64,000 nucleotides of DNA from Bacteroidales bacterium (GCA_024401745.1 JAKSKK010000001.1:62001-126000); one strand, 5' to 3'; positions 1 to 11,286 are shown, counted from the first letter of the stretch. The notes: generated from the letters alone by a model not told the origin. Numbers and translations are program-made.

Positions 1-765
1 AACCTGTCTTACAGTGTAGCAACCCATCTTCTGAGCAGTGACCCCAAGGCACTGTATCAGGGCACTTTGTATTCAGACACCACCAACTGGCTCGACTGGG
101 CATACATGACCTATGACTTCGGCCAGTTCAACATCGAGCTTGGCAAGAACATGCTTCAGTGGGGAACTTTCGAGATGCAGGAGTACGACTTCGACTCCTG
201 GTACGACCTCGCATCAACCTACTGGCTCAATCTCCCCATCTACCAGTGGGGTCCATGTCTCAAGTGGGCTCCTACCGAGGATTTCTACCTTGGTGCCGAG
301 TTCAGGACCTCGCCTCTTGGCGAAAGACCTTTTGCCAGTGGTCTTTTCCAGTACGCCCTGTCTTCTTCATGGTCAGGCTGCGACTGGTACAACAACCTTT
401 GGTCAGTAAACATCTTTGACACCGAGGATGGAAGCCTTCCCGTTTTCAACATGGGACACAAGTTCATCATCGGCGACAAGTGGGAAATAGTCTGGGACAG
501 CACTACCGAGTTCCTGGACAAGAGCTGCTGCTACTCAAACATGGCATACGTAAATTTCCGTCCTACCGAGAAGTGGTACTTCATGGCACGCGGCGGAATC
601 GAGGACACTTATGTGGGTCTTGATGAGGAAAAGCGCTGGTTCACCGGTGCCCTCGCTTGCTGGAACCCCATCGAATGTCTTCGCGTCCATGCTCTCGCAG
701 CATTTGATTCACTAATCGAGTCTCCCACATTCAACATAGGTGTTACATGGCAAATCACATTATAG
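1..765 (+). CDS. Outer-membrane beta-barrel (porin-like) protein, 5' truncated by window edge
   Basis: The reading frame is open from the first base, so the N-terminus lies outside the window; about 254 residues are visible. They alternate aromatic and polar residues (many WY, WF, YF pairs) in short strand-like stretches and end in TWQITL, an aromatic-rich C-terminal strand as seen in barrels inserted by the Bam complex. No helix-rich or soluble domain is visible. The stop codon overlaps the start of potA by 19 bases, so the two are probably co-translated and this may be the outer-membrane channel serving the polyamine importer. That substrate link is inference from context only; the barrel fold is the firmer part. 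Confidence 0.6.
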   Translation, partial: NLSYSVATHLLSSDPKALYQGTLYSDTTNWLDWAYMTYDFGQFNIELGKNMLQWGTFEMQEYDFDSWYDLASTYWLNLPIYQWGPCLKWAPTEDFYLGAEFRTSPLGERPFASGLFQYALSSSWSGCDWYNNLWSVNIFDTEDGSLPVFNMGHKFIIGDKWEIVWDSTTEFLDKSCCYSNMAYVNFRPTEKWYFMARGGIEDTYVGLDEEKRWFTGALACWNPIECLRVHALAAFDSLIESPTFNIGVTWQITL

Positions 766-2120
766 ACATCCAGAACCTCAGCAAGTCGTTCGGCGGCAAA
801 AAGGTTCTTGACAATATCTCATTCTACGTCCGTCAGGGCGAATTCGTCACACTCCTTGGACCTTCGGGCTGTGGAAAGACCACAATCCTCAGGCAGATAG
901 CCGGCTTCATCAGTCCTGATGAAGGCTGCATTCTCCTGGATGGCAACGACATAGCTCAGATTCCTCCTTATCAGCGTCCTCTGAATACGGTGTTCCAGCG
1001 CTATGCGCTCTTCCCGCATCTCGACGTATATGACAACATTGCGTTCGGCCTCAAGCTCAAGAAGGAGCCTCAGGAGGAGATAGACAAGAAGGTGCGCAAG
1101 GTGCTCAAGCTCGTGAGCATGTCGGACTACGAGGACCGCGACGTCGAGTCGCTCTCTGGCGGCCAGCAGCAGCGTGTGGCTATTGCACGTGCGCTTGTGA
1201 ACCAGCCCAAGGTGCTTCTCCTCGACGAGCCTCTCGCAGCGCTCGACCTCAAGATGCGCAAGGACATGCAGATAGAGCTCAAGGAGATGCACGAGAAGCT
1301 CGGCATCACTTTCATCTACGTGACCCACGACCAGGAGGAGGCCCTTACCCTCAGCGACACCATCGTCGTGCTCAATGAAGGAAAGATCCAGCAGATAGGT
1401 ACTCCTGCCGACATATACAACGAGCCCCAGAACTCATTCGTGGCCGATTTCATCGGTGAGTCCAACATACTGAACGGCCGCATGATATGCGACCGCAAGG
1501 TGGAGTTCATCGGACATGAGTTCAACTGCGTCGACGAAGGCTTCGGTGACGATGTTCCAGTTGACGTTGTGATCAGGCCCGAGGACATCTACATCATGAA
1601 CCAGACAGAGGGTGCGCAGTTCACCGCAAAGGTGAAGTCCTGCACTTTCAAGGGTGTGCACTATGAGATGTACGTCGAGACCGAGAACGGCTTCGAGCTT
1701 CAGATCCAGGACTACAACGCATTCGCAGTGGGCTCGACCGTGGGCCTTGTCATAAAGCCTCAGGACATCCAGGTCATGAAGAAGGAGCGCGTATGCAACA
1801 CCTTCGACGGCACAGTGGTTGACGACAGCCACGTATGCTTCCTCGGTGAGGACTTCGAGTGCCGCGTTCCTGCAGGGCTGCAGAGCGGTGCCGAAGTCAA
1901 GGTGCAGGTTCCTTTCGACAAGATCGAGCTTCTTGACTATCAGGAAGATGGTGCTCTTGCCGGCGAGGTTCATTTCCTCCTCTACAAAGGTGACCACTAC
2001 CACCTCGAGATCAAGACTGACGACGATGACCGCCTCTGGGTCGATACGAACGACATCTGGGACAAGGGCGACCTTGTAGGTATCTCGATAGCTGCTGACG
2101 ACATTAAGGTAATCGCATGA
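747..2120 (+). CDS. potA: Spermidine/putrescine ABC transporter ATP-binding protein PotA
   Basis: ATPase that powers polyamine import through PotB-PotC in the inner membrane. Residues 1-240 are a standard ABC domain: Walker [10 protein letters not shown] near residues 38-46, Q-loop region, signature LSGGQQQR, Walker B LLLDEP followed by the D-loop and a switch histidine in VTHDQEEA. The remaining roughly 215 residues are longer than in enterobacterial PotA (about 370-380 in total) and look like two consecutive TOBE-type beta modules (one around [10 protein letters not shown], another after residue 350). The start ATG lies inside the upstream barrel gene, and the end overlaps potB by 4 bases (ATGA), indicating tight translational coupling. 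Confidence 0.93.
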   Translation: MANHIIDIQNLSKSFGGKKVLDNISFYVRQGEFVTLLGPSGCGKTTILRQIAGFISPDEGCILLDGNDIAQIPPYQRPLNTVFQRYALFPHLDVYDNIAFGLKLKKEPQEEIDKKVRKVLKLVSMSDYEDRDVESLSGGQQQRVAIARALVNQPKVLLLDEPLAALDLKMRKDMQIELKEMHEKLGITFIYVTHDQEEALTLSDTIVVLNEGKIQQIGTPADIYNEPQNSFVADFIGESNILNGRMICDRKVEFIGHEFNCVDEGFGDDVPVDVVIRPEDIYIMNQTEGAQFTAKVKSCTFKGVHYEMYVETENGFELQIQDYNAFAVGSTVGLVIKPQDIQVMKKERVCNTFDGTVVDDSHVCFLGEDFECRVPAGLQSGAEVKVQVPFDKIELLDYQEDGALAGEVHFLLYKGDHYHLEIKTDDDDRLWVDTNDIWDKGDLVGISIAADDIKVIA

Positions 2121-2899
2121 TGAAACCCATCCATCGTTCTTCCTGGTGCCTGCCATACGTGGTCTTCATGGCCATCTTCGTGGTGCTCCCGCTGATACTG
2201 ATCGGATTCTATGCATTCTCCGACGGCAACGGGCACTTCACTCTGGCCAACTTCACCAAGTTCTTCCAGGACAAGGATTCTCTGGCGACCTTCGCGCTTT
2301 CTATAGAGGTCGCAATCGAGAATACCGCCATATGCCTGCTGCTCGGATATCCGGTAGCCTGGATCCTTACCAACAAGAAGCTCAACAAGAGTGCGGTGAC
2401 CATCATCCTGTTCATCCTCCCAATGTGGGTGAACGCGCTGATGAGGACCCTCGCCACTGCCGAACTCTTCACCATGTTCGGCATCACCCTGGGAAAGGGC
2501 ACTCTGCTCTACGGTATGGTCTATGACTATCTGCCTTTCATGATCTATCCCATCTACAACACTCTGCAGAAGATCGACCCTTCATATGCAGAGGCTGCCG
2601 AAGACCTTGGCGCCACGCCATGGAGGGTGTTCTGGAAGGTTACCGTCCCGCTGTCAAAGCCCGGCATCATGTCCGGAATCATGATGGTGTTCATGCCTAC
2701 CGTGAGCACGTTCGCCATTTCTGAATTCCTGACCAACAACAAGATAAAGCTGTTCGGTACCATCATCCAGGAGAAGATCTACGCTTCGATGTGGAACTAC
2801 GGTGCCGCTCTTGCATTCATCATGCTCATAATCATCGGAATCACCACCTTGCTTACAAACAATGATTCCGACAATCAAGTGGAAGGAGGGCTCATCTGA
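2117..2899 (+). CDS. potB: Spermidine/putrescine ABC transporter permease PotB
   Basis: Inner-membrane permease subunit of 260 residues. About six hydrophobic segments are visible, beginning with [20 protein letters not shown]. The EAA-type coupling loop that contacts the ATPase is seen as [19 protein letters not shown], with conserved glycine and the following PLSKPGI. It overlaps potA by 4 bases and its stop shares a base with the potC start. Order A-B-C-D and sequence style match the polyamine/opine/iron permease family; assignment to polyamines rests mainly on the complete operon and on PotD. Confidence 0.9.
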   Translation: MMKPIHRSSWCLPYVVFMAIFVVLPLILIGFYAFSDGNGHFTLANFTKFFQDKDSLATFALSIEVAIENTAICLLLGYPVAWILTNKKLNKSAVTIILFILPMWVNALMRTLATAELFTMFGITLGKGTLLYGMVYDYLPFMIYPIYNTLQKIDPSYAEAAEDLGATPWRVFWKVTVPLSKPGIMSGIMMVFMPTVSTFAISEFLTNNKIKLFGTIIQEKIYASMWNYGAALAFIMLIIIGITTLLTNNDSDNQVEGGLI

Positions 2900-3702
2900 T
2901 GAAAAAGTTCTTCGCACAAGCCTACGTATGGCTGCTTCTCCTCCTGCTCTACGCCCCGCTGATCTTCATCGCCATCTTCTCGTTCACTCAGTCGAAGGTG
3001 ATGGGCAACTGGGCCGGATTCACTTTCGATGTCTACAAGAATTTCTTCACCGGTAATTTCCAGGGAAGCAGCGCACTCTATGCCGCACTGCTCAACACCC
3101 TGCTCATCGCTGTCGTGTCAGCTCTTGTGGCAACGATAATGGGTACACTTGCCGCAATCAGCTTCTACAATCTTCGTGGACGCAAGAAGAACGTGCTGAT
3201 GTTCGTGAACAACATCCCCATGATCAACCCTGACATCATCACCGGTGTCTCGCTCTTCCTGCTCTTCGTCTTCCTTGGTATCAGCAAGGGCTATCTCACT
3301 GTTATCCTGGCGCATATCTCGTTCTGTACGCCATACGTGGTGCTCAGCGTGATGCCCAGGCTGACCCAGATGAATCCCAACATATACTGGGCGGCGATGG
3401 ACCTTGGCGCAACACCCGGGCAGGCCCTTCGCAAGGTGCTGATCCCGCAGCTCTTCCCGGGTATGCTCTCCGGCTTCATCCTGGCCTTCACCATGAGCCT
3501 CGACGACTTCGCCGTCACATTCTTCACACAGGGCACAATAGGCCTAGAGACCCTCTCGACCTACATTTACAACGATGCCCGCAAGAATGGTCTGACCCTC
3601 GAGCTCAGGCCTCTGATGACCCTTATATTCGCATTCGTCCTCATCGTGCTCCTGGTCATCAACCTGAGGAGTGCAAAACAAGCAAGAAACAACAAGAAAT
3701 AA
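2899..3702 (+). CDS. potC: Spermidine/putrescine ABC transporter permease PotC
   Basis: Second inner-membrane permease subunit, 267 residues, with several membrane segments starting at AYVWLLLLLLYAPLIFIAIF. The coupling loop reads YWAAMDLGATPGQALRKV, followed by the motif SLDDFAVTFF that is characteristic of PotC. It starts on the last base of the potB stop codon and is followed 17 bases later by potD. Length and topology are normal for the family. Confidence 0.92.
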   Translation: MKKFFAQAYVWLLLLLLYAPLIFIAIFSFTQSKVMGNWAGFTFDVYKNFFTGNFQGSSALYAALLNTLLIAVVSALVATIMGTLAAISFYNLRGRKKNVLMFVNNIPMINPDIITGVSLFLLFVFLGISKGYLTVILAHISFCTPYVVLSVMPRLTQMNPNIYWAAMDLGATPGQALRKVLIPQLFPGMLSGFILAFTMSLDDFAVTFFTQGTIGLETLSTYIYNDARKNGLTLELRPLMTLIFAFVLIVLLVINLRSAKQARNNKK

Positions 3703-3719
3703 CACACACATCCAGCAAA

Positions 3720-5015
3720 ATGAAAAAGTTCTTTTTGGGAATCGCCGCCCTTGCTGCACTCGTAAGCTGCAGCACCGACAGAAGCAAGATCCTCAAGGTC
3801 TACAACTGGGCTGACTACATCGACGAGGCACAGATCGCCGAGTTCGAGCAGTGGTATCAGGAGCAGACCGGCAAGGAGGTGCATGTTGTCTATCAGACCT
3901 TCGACATCAACGAGTCCATGCTCACCAAGATCGAGAAGGGACACGAGGATTACGACGTGGTATGTCCTTCCGACTACATCATCGAGCGCATGCTCCGCAG
4001 TGACCTGCTACTCCCCATCGACCGCAATTTCGGTGACACTCCTGACTATACTCAGAACGTGGCTCCCTACATTGTCGAGAAGTTCAAGCAGATAGAAGGC
4101 TCCGGCAAGGATGCCAACGACTACGCAGTGTCTTACATGTGGGGTACCATCGGTATCATCTACAACCCCAAGTTCGTCTCTGAAGAGGACGTGAAGACCT
4201 GGGAAGTTCTGCGTGATCCCCGTTTCAAGGACAAGATCTACATGAAGGAAGCCTTCCGCGACGTATATACAACACTGCTCATCGCCCTCAACAAGGACGC
4301 CATCGATGCTGGTGAGAAGACCATCGAGGAACTTCCTTTCGACACCTCCGACGAATCCATCGCAATGGTCGAGCAGTTCCTCAATGACTGCAAGCCCAAC
4401 ATCGCCGGTTACGAGGCTGACTTCGGTAAGGAGTACATGACTCAGGAGAAGGGTTGGATGAACCTCAGCTGGAGCGGTGACGCCGCTTGGGCCATCGGTG
4501 AGGCCAAGGATATGGGCGTAGAGCTCAGATATGCCATTCCTGAGGAGGCCAGCATCGTCTGGTTCGACGGCTGGGTAATCCCCAAGTACGCCAAGAACGT
4601 GGATGCTGCCCGCTATTTCATCAACTTCCTCTGCCGTCCCGAGATGGCTCTTCGCAACATGGACGAGATCGGTTACGTCAGCGCAATCGGCGGTCCCGAG
4701 ATCCTTGCCGCAAAGCAGGATTCCACCCAGTTCGCCGCTGAGGATGCGACATACTTCTTCGGTGAGGAAGCCAAGGGCGTATGCATCGACCCCGTTCAGT
4801 ATCCTTCAGACGAGATCATCGCCCGCTGCGGAATGCTTCACGACACTGGCGACCGTACCGCTGCTCTCCAGGAGATGTGGTCACGCGTGAAGGGTGACAG
4901 CGCAAATGCTCTCACTTACATCATCATCATCGCAGCCGTAGCAGCCATTGCCGCAGCTGCACTCATCAGCAAGAACAGGAAGAAGAGCCGCCACAAGAAG
5001 AGCGGCCGCAGATAA
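3720..5015 (+). CDS. potD: Polyamine-binding lipoprotein PotD with an extra C-terminal membrane anchor
   Basis: Periplasmic substrate-binding component. The N-terminus MKKFFLGIAALAALVSC is a lipoprotein signal with lipid-anchor Cys17. The mature part begins with KVYNWADYID, the family hallmark, and contains further PotD features (YDVVCPSDYIIERM, SYMWGTIGIIYNP, WFDGWVIPKYAKN). Unusually, the protein continues past the normal C-terminus with a hydrophobic stretch (roughly residues 398-416, rich in I and A) and a strongly basic tail of K and R (about 417-431). This predicts a second anchor in the inner membrane with a cytoplasmic tail. Length is 431 residues against about 350 in E. coli. Last gene of the operon. 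Confidence 0.9.
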   Translation: MKKFFLGIAALAALVSCSTDRSKILKVYNWADYIDEAQIAEFEQWYQEQTGKEVHVVYQTFDINESMLTKIEKGHEDYDVVCPSDYIIERMLRSDLLLPIDRNFGDTPDYTQNVAPYIVEKFKQIEGSGKDANDYAVSYMWGTIGIIYNPKFVSEEDVKTWEVLRDPRFKDKIYMKEAFRDVYTTLLIALNKDAIDAGEKTIEELPFDTSDESIAMVEQFLNDCKPNIAGYEADFGKEYMTQEKGWMNLSWSGDAAWAIGEAKDMGVELRYAIPEEASIVWFDGWVIPKYAKNVDAARYFINFLCRPEMALRNMDEIGYVSAIGGPEILAAKQDSTQFAAEDATYFFGEEAKGVCIDPVQYPSDEIIARCGMLHDTGDRTAALQEMWSRVKGDSANALTYIIIIAAVAAIAAAALISKNRKKSRHKKSGRR

Positions 5016-5035
5016 TGCTTCCGGCAGCATAAAAG

Positions 5036-5066
5036 AATCAGGGTGACCATGACGGCCACCCTGATT
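5036..5066. terminator. Bidirectional hairpin terminator between potD and the pqqD-like gene
   Basis: Perfect inverted repeat AATCAGGGTG (5036-5045) and CACCCTGATT (5057-5066) around an 11-base loop. A T-rich tail follows on both strands (TTGTTCT on plus, TTCTTTTAT on minus), so it can end both convergent units. The loop and minus-strand tail resemble those of the hairpin at 26242-26272. Confidence 0.75.
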
Positions 5067-5087
5067 TGTTCTATATGAGCTTGTGCG

Positions 5088-5360
5088 CTATTCTTCAGCT
5101 ATGCCTGCCTCGATCCATTTCTGGGCCACGGCGGCGGAATCCTTGAGAGCGAGCTCCCTGTCGATGCCGTACTGCTCCACGAGGAGGTCGGCCAGGGTAT
5201 CGACGCTGAACTCCTCCATTTCCTGAACTGACTCCCACAGATATGCTGCGGACTCATTCAGGGCAATCATCTTGTTAAAATTGATGAGCTCCACGCCTTC
5301 TGCGGTGATTATGTACTCGAGGCCGAGCTTGCGCATGCGGAATCCTTTGATTGTTCTCAT
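5088..5360 (-). CDS. PqqD-like small protein (RiPP recognition element fold)
   Basis: Ninety residues resembling the PqqD family: an N-terminal beta region (GLEYIITAEGVELINFNKMIALNESAAYLW in pieces), the typical NESAAYLWE segment, then a helical part with DTLADLLVEQYGIDRELALKD and a final amphipathic helix. PqqD-type domains bind leader peptides of ribosomally made peptides and present them to radical SAM enzymes. No radical SAM gene or obvious precursor peptide is nearby; its only partner is the MFS permease 4 bases upstream in the same direction. Family call is fairly good, role unknown. Confidence 0.7.
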   Translation of the reverse strand: MRTIKGFRMRKLGLEYIITAEGVELINFNKMIALNESAAYLWESVQEMEEFSVDTLADLLVEQYGIDRELALKDSAAVAQKWIEAGIAEE

Positions 5361-5364
5361 ATTC

Positions 5365-6639
5365 TTATGCTTTCTTTTTTGAAGGGTCCTTGAAGAGAAT
5401 CATGAATGCTACACCCACTACGAATGCGTAGGCTGCGAAGATGTACCAGGCCTTTGCCCAGTCAGGGGAGGCAGCGTTGTAGACGCATGCATCCACGACT
5501 GCACCTGCGGCAAGAGTTCCGAATGTGGCTCCCAGGCCGTTGGTCATGAGCATGAACAGACCCTGGGCCGATGAACGGATGTCCTTGGGTGCATTCTCAT
5601 TTACATAAAGAGAGCCGGAGATGTTGAAGAAATCGAATGCAACACCATAGACTATGCAGCTGAGGATGAACAGGAGCACGCCGGGCATGTCAGGCTGTCC
5701 GAGGCCGAAGAAGCCGAAGCGGAACACCCATGCGAACATTGCTATGAGCATGACCTTCTTGATGCCGAACTTCTTCATGAAGAAGGGGATGAGAAGGATG
5801 CAGAGGGTCTCGGATATCTGTGATATCGAAATGAGAGCGTTCGAGTTCTTGACTGCAAAGGTGTCGGCGAGCAGGGGATTGTCGCCAAAGGAACCGAGGA
5901 AGGTGTTGGCGTATCCGTTCGTGATCTGCAGCGATGCGCCGAGGAGCATCGAGAAGATGAAGAAGATTGCGAACTGGCTGTCCTTGAACAGGGTGAATGC
6001 CCTGAGGCCAAGGCTGTCGACAAGGCTCTGGCCGCCCTCGCCCTTCTTTGTGGGGCAGGCGGGCATTGTGAATGCGTATGCGCAGAGGATGACGCTCAGG
6101 ATACCTGAAGAGAGGAGCTGGGTGTATGAGTCCTGCATTGCTGCGCCGCCTATCTTGAGGAAGTTGGTGGTAAGCATGCTGCAGATGAATCCCACGGTAC
6201 CGAACACACGGATGGGAGGGAAGTCCTTGACGGGGTCCTTTCCTGCGCCTTCAAGTGCATTGTAGGCTACGGAGTTGACGAGTGCGATGGTGGGCATGAA
6301 GAAGGCCACGCTGATGCTGTAGAGAGTGAACAGCGGTGCGAATTCCACGGCGGCTCCAGCCTGCCTGCAGTATATGCCTGCACCTATCATGAACAGACCG
6401 GCGAGGCCATGGCAGAGTGCGAGGACCTTCTGGGCCTGGATGTGGCGGTCTGCAACTATGCCCATGAGGGCGGGCATGAAGATGGAGACTATGCCCTGCA
6501 TTGCGAAGAACCACTTGATCTGAGGTCCCATGCCTATCTGTCCCAGATAGCGGCCGAGAGATGTCAGGTAGGCTCCCCATACTGCGAACTCCATGAAGTT
6601 CATCACGATGAGCCTGAGTGTGATGTTGGATTTTTTCAT
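5365..6639 (-). CDS. MFS permease of the nucleoside:H+ symporter (NupG/XapB-like) type
   Basis: Inner-membrane carrier of 424 residues with about 12 hydrophobic segments. The N-terminus RLIVMNFMEFAVWGAYLTSL and the segment FFAMQGIVSIFMPALMGIVAD resemble the NupG/XapB nucleoside symporter branch of the major facilitator superfamily, which is common in Bacteroidales. The C-terminus ends in a basic cytoplasmic tail DPSKKKA. It is preceded by a -7 box at 6683-6690 and followed 4 bases later by the pqqD-like gene, so the two form a small operon. Substrate (nucleoside or another small metabolite) cannot be fixed from sequence. Confidence 0.8.
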   Translation of the reverse strand: MKKSNITLRLIVMNFMEFAVWGAYLTSLGRYLGQIGMGPQIKWFFAMQGIVSIFMPALMGIVADRHIQAQKVLALCHGLAGLFMIGAGIYCRQAGAAVEFAPLFTLYSISVAFFMPTIALVNSVAYNALEGAGKDPVKDFPPIRVFGTVGFICSMLTTNFLKIGGAAMQDSYTQLLSSGILSVILCAYAFTMPACPTKKGEGGQSLVDSLGLRAFTLFKDSQFAIFFIFSMLLGASLQITNGYANTFLGSFGDNPLLADTFAVKNSNALISISQISETLCILLIPFFMKKFGIKKVMLIAMFAWVFRFGFFGLGQPDMPGVLLFILSCIVYGVAFDFFNISGSLYVNENAPKDIRSSAQGLFMLMTNGLGATFGTLAAGAVVDACVYNAASPDWAKAWYIFAAYAFVVGVAFMILFKDPSKKKA

Positions 6640-6682
6640 TATCAGTTCTATTGTTGTTTGTTTCTATGATGTGCGTGAGGAA

Positions 6683-6690
6683 CAAAAATA
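6683..6690 (-). promoter_or_regulatory. Bacteroidota -7 element for the MFS-pqqD-like unit
   Basis: TATTTTTG on the minus strand matches TAnnTTTG and lies about 43 bases before the ATG at 6639. No convincing -33 TTTG is seen. Confidence 0.5.
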
Positions 6691-6712
6691 AGATTTTTTC
6701 ACGGGAATTCCT

Positions 6713-6720
6713 TATCTTTG
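6713..6720 (+). promoter_or_regulatory. Bacteroidota -7 element for tgt, 4 bases before the start codon
   Basis: TATCTTTG matches TAnnTTTG exactly. In this promoter class transcription begins a few bases after the G, which puts the first transcribed base at or next to the tgt ATG (6725). The tgt mRNA would then be essentially leaderless. Confidence 0.55.
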
Positions 6721-6724
6721 AAGA

Positions 6725-7855
<1,131 letters not shown>

Positions 7856-7858
7856 AAT

Positions 7859-8959
7859 ATGGACCTGAAGCCGAAGATACTTGACAAATACATCATGAAG
7901 AGGTTCATGACGACCTTCTTCGTCGCCTTGCTGCTCATCATCGGCATCGTGATCATCTTCGACATCTCGGAGAAGATCGACGACTTCGTGCATAACGAAG
8001 TCCCCCTCAAGTCCATAATCTTCGACTACTACGTGAACTTTGTGCCGTATTTCATGAACATGTTCTCGCCCCTGTTCGTGTTCATCACGGTGATATTCTT
8101 CACATCCAGGCTTGCCGCGAACTCCGAGATCATCGCGATGCTCTCAGGAGGCGAGAGTTATCACAGAATGATGGTGCCATACATGGTTTCGGCCGTGATC
8201 ATAGCCCTGCTGTCGCTTGCGCTGAACTTCTATGTGATACCGCGGGCCAACGTCGAGCGAGTGGAATTCGAGCAGTCCTACATCAAATACTCCAAGGGCA
8301 AGGGTGTGTTCAACCGCAGGAACGTGCATTATCAGATAGCGCCCGGTCAGTTCGTATATGTGGAATCGTTCAGCACCTGGAACAACACTGCGTACAAGAT
8401 GACCCTCGAGAGCGTAGATAACAACAAGCTCGTGAGCAAGCTCAGCGCCGAGTCTGCCGCCTGGGACAGCACCATGGGCGGATGGCACATGCGCAAGTGG
8501 ATGATACGCGACTATAACGAGGGTCTGCAGGACAAGGTGCGCTGCGGTGAGCAGCTCGATACCGTCATTGCATTGAATGTGACCGACTTCTACAGGAACG
8601 AGAAGACCGTGGAAGCCCTTACCATCGGCCAGTTAAACGAGCTTATCGAAACGCAGAAGATGCGTGGCGACGACAATATTATGTTTGCCCAGATCGAGAA
8701 GCAGCGGCGCATGACACTGCCGTTCTCAGCCATAATCCTGACCATCATTGGCGTTGCGCTCACATCCAAGAAGAAGAGGGGAGGCACAGGCTGGAACATC
8801 GCCATCGGCATAGCACTGGCATTCCTGTACATATTGTTCCTGCGCTTCTCAGAAATGTTCGTCTATACCGGCGTCATGTCCGCGGCCGTGGCATTGTGGA
8901 TGCCGAATGTCATATACACGCTGATAGCAGCAATCCTGTATAAAATAGCACCTAAGTAA
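7859..8959 (+). CDS. LptF/LptG-family lipopolysaccharide export permease
   Basis: Inner-membrane subunit of the Lpt machine that extracts LPS for transport to the outer membrane. The N-terminal [28 protein letters not shown] and the segment [25 protein letters not shown] are typical of YjgP/YjgQ proteins: two or three N-terminal membrane helices, a periplasmic beta-jellyroll domain of about 150 residues, then three C-terminal helices ending near residue 366. LptF and LptG cannot be told apart by eye. It lies 3 bases after tgt and 1 base before dut. Its outer-membrane partner LptD is encoded at 11356-14115. Confidence 0.9.
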   Translation: MDLKPKILDKYIMKRFMTTFFVALLLIIGIVIIFDISEKIDDFVHNEVPLKSIIFDYYVNFVPYFMNMFSPLFVFITVIFFTSRLAANSEIIAMLSGGESYHRMMVPYMVSAVIIALLSLALNFYVIPRANVERVEFEQSYIKYSKGKGVFNRRNVHYQIAPGQFVYVESFSTWNNTAYKMTLESVDNNKLVSKLSAESAAWDSTMGGWHMRKWMIRDYNEGLQDKVRCGEQLDTVIALNVTDFYRNEKTVEALTIGQLNELIETQKMRGDDNIMFAQIEKQRRMTLPFSAIILTIIGVALTSKKKRGGTGWNIAIGIALAFLYILFLRFSEMFVYTGVMSAAVALWMPNVIYTLIAAILYKIAPK

Positions 8960-8960
8960 C

Positions 8961-9395
8961 ATGATAGTGAAAGTCATCAACCGCAGCGGCAATGCCCTGC
9001 CGGAATATGCGACCGCTCTTGCAGCAGGCCTTGACGTACGAGCCAATAACCCCGAGCCCATAGTCCTCAAGCCGCTGGAGAGGGCAATGGTGCCTACCGG
9101 ACTTTTCATCGAGATTCCTGCCGGTTATGAGGTGCAGGTGCGTCCCCGCAGCGGTCTTGCCGCAAAGAAGGGCATCACCGTCCTCAATGCTCCCGGCACC
9201 ATCGATGCCGACTACCGCGGCGAAGTATGTGTCATCCTCGTCAACCTGTCCGACGCCGACTTCGTGGTTGAAAAGGGCGAGCGAATCGCCCAGCTCGTGC
9301 TTGCAAAGCATGAGCGCATCGACTGGGAGAGCGTAAACGAACTCGCCTCCTCCGAAAGGGGAGAAGGCGGTTTTGGTAGCACTGGCGTCAAGTAG
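8961..9395 (+). CDS. dut: Deoxyuridine 5'-triphosphate nucleotidohydrolase (dUTPase)
   Basis: Hydrolyses dUTP to dUMP and pyrophosphate, keeping uracil out of DNA. The five motifs of trimeric dUTPases are visible: AAGLDVRAN (motif 1), [12 protein letters not shown] (2), [11 protein letters not shown] (3), [10 protein letters not shown] (4) and the C-terminal GEGGFGSTG (5). At 144 residues it has the standard length. It ends 4 bases before the convergent rho gene with no terminator in between. Confidence 0.95.
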   Translation: MIVKVINRSGNALPEYATALAAGLDVRANNPEPIVLKPLERAMVPTGLFIEIPAGYEVQVRPRSGLAAKKGITVLNAPGTIDADYRGEVCVILVNLSDADFVVEKGERIAQLVLAKHERIDWESVNELASSERGEGGFGSTGVK

Positions 9396-9399
9396 ACTC

Positions 9400-11286
9400 C
9401 TAATAGCTGTCGTAATATTTTGCTTCCCTGGGATTTACCTTGGACATGTTGTCCAGCAGATCCTGGTTGGTCTTATACTCGTCCATGAGCTGCAGCATGA
9501 AGTTCATGGCCTCGGTGGGGTTCATGTCTGCAAGCAGCTTGCGGAGTATCCATATTCTCTGGCTCTGTCCCTTCGGATAGAGGAGGTCGTCCCTTCGTGT
9601 GCCTGAAAGCACGACGTTCACTGCAGGGAAGATTCTGCGGTTGCTGAGGGTCCTGTCGAGCTGGAGCTCCATGTTGCCGGTACCCTTGAACTCCTCGAAG
9701 ATCACGTCGTCCATCTTTGAGCCGGTCTCGGTGAGTGCGGTTGCGAGTATTGTGAGCGAACCGCCGCCTTCGATGTTGCGGGCAGCACCGAAGAAGCGCT
9801 TGGGCTTCTGGAGGGCATTCGCGTCCACACCGCCGGTGAGCACCTTGCCTGATGCGGGCTGAACGGTGTTGTATGCGCGTGCAAGGCGGGTGATGGAGTC
9901 GAGCAGGATGACCACGTCATGGCCGCATTCGACGAGGCGCCTTGCCTTCTCGAGTACCATGTTGGCAACCTTAACGTGATGCTCGGCGGGCTCGTCGAAG
10001 GTAGATGCCACAACCTCTGCCTTTACGCTGCGCTGCATGTCGGTGACCTCCTCGGGACGCTCGTCGATGAGGAGCACGATCTCGTAGACCTCGGGGTGAT
10101 TCTCGGCGATGGCGTTGGCTATGCTCTTGAGCAGCATGGTCTTACCTGTCTTGGGCTGTGCCACGATAAGGCCGCGCTGGCCCTTTCCTATGGGCGAGAA
10201 CATGTCCACGATCCTGCAGGAGATGTCCTTGCCGGACTGGCCGCCGGTGAGGTTGAACTTCTCGTCGGGGAAAAGGGGAGTGAGGAAGTCGAAAGGCACG
10301 CGGTCCCTGATGAATTCGGGAGTGCGGCCGTTGACGTACTTGATCTTCACCAGAGGGAAGTACTTGTCGCCCTCGCGGGGAGGACGGATCTCGCCGATCA
10401 CGGTGTCGCCGCTCTTGAGGGCGTTGATCTTTATCTGCTGCTGGCTGACGTAGATGTCGTCAGGAGAATTCAGGTAATTGTAGTCTGATGAACGGAGGAA
10501 GCCGTATCCGTCAGGCATTATCTCTAGCACGCCCGTGGCCTCGACGGTACCCTCAAATTCGGGGATGTGCGGGCGCTTGGGCTTCTGCTGCTGGTTATTG
10601 TTGCCCTGTTGCTGCTGCCTCTGCTGATTCTGCTGCTGAGGATTCTGAGGGTTCTGCTGCCTCTGGGGCTGATTCTGCTGCTCGGCCAGAGCCGCCTTCT
10701 GTGCTTCCTTTGAGGCTTTCTGCCGCTGCACGGCAGTGGCTGCTGCAACGATTGCTGCCGCCTTTTCCTGTGCTGCCTTCCTTGCTGCCTCAGCCTCTTC
10801 TGAAAGGGGCTCGTCAGCATTCGCGGCCTGAGCGGTCTTGGGCTTGCGGCCACGCTTCTTCTGAGCCTGCTTTTCGGGCTCGTTCTCAGCGGGCTTAATC
10901 TCCTCTGCAGGCTTCTCCTCAGTCTTGGGCTCCTCTGCCTTCTGCTTGGGCTCCTGCTTCTTTCTTGCAGGCTTGGGTTCCGGTTTCTTCTCAGTCTTCT
11001 GCTCTTCTGCTGCAGGCTCTTCCTTTACCTCGGCCTTCTTCTCCTCTGCAGACTTTTCCTTAATATTGGGCTCGGCAGCTGCCTTCTCTGCCTTCTTGGG
11101 ACGTCCGCGGCGAGCCTTGGGCTTGTCCTCAGGTGCCTGAGAAGCAACAATCACGGCCTCCTTGTCAAGAATCGCGTAGGCGATCTCTTCAAGTTCCATC
11201 TTCTTAGTCTTGATCTGATAATCGTTCGCAAGTTTCTCGAGCTCTTCTCTACTCATCTGACTGAGCTCGTATAAGCTGTGTGACAT
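9400..11286 (-). CDS. rho: Transcription termination factor Rho with long disordered insert
   Basis: Hexameric RNA helicase that ends transcription. The start ATG at 11286 ([10 protein letters not shown]) is chosen over upstream in-frame codons because it begins the usual Rho N-terminal helical domain (residues 1-45). Residues about 50-243 are low complexity: two AT-hook-like GRP/GRK motifs ([15 protein letters not shown]), acidic-basic KEPA repeats, and a Q/N-rich block at 203-235. The cold-shock RNA-binding domain follows ([15 protein letters not shown]), then the ATPase with Walker A AQPKTGKT, Walker [17 protein letters not shown] and Q-loop. Bacteroides Rho proteins are known to carry such inserts, shown in B. 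thetaiotaomicron to drive phase separation. A promoter lies at 11344-11373 within the end of lptD. Confidence 0.95.
   Translation of the reverse strand: MSHSLYELSQMSREELEKLANDYQIKTKKMELEEIAYAILDKEAVIVASQAPEDKPKARRGRPKKAEKAAAEPNIKEKSAEEKKAEVKEEPAAEEQKTEKKPEPKPARKKQEPKQKAEEPKTEEKPAEEIKPAENEPEKQAQKKRGRKPKTAQAANADEPLSEEAEAARKAAQEKAAAIVAAATAVQRQKASKEAQKAALAEQQNQPQRQQNPQNPQQQNQQRQQQQGNNNQQQKPKRPHIPEFEGTVEATGVLEIMPDGYGFLRSSDYNYLNSPDDIYVSQQQIKINALKSGDTVIGEIRPPREGDKYFPLVKIKYVNGRTPEFIRDRVPFDFLTPLFPDEKFNLTGGQSGKDISCRIVDMFSPIGKGQRGLIVAQPKTGKTMLLKSIANAIAENHPEVYEIVLLIDERPEEVTDMQRSVKAEVVASTFDEPAEHHVKVANMVLEKARRLVECGHDVVILLDSITRLARAYNTVQPASGKVLTGGVDANALQKPKRFFGAARNIEGGGSLTILATALTETGSKMDDVIFEEFKGTGNMELQLDRTLSNRRIFPAVNVVLSGTRRDDLLYPKGQSQRIWILRKLLADMNPTEAMNFMLQLMDEYKTNQDLLDNMSKVNPREAKYYDSY

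Noticed and set aside
1819..2079. Alternative frames within potA and other well-supported genes
   Set aside because: They lie wholly inside genes with clear domain matches and show serine/arginine-rich shadow composition.
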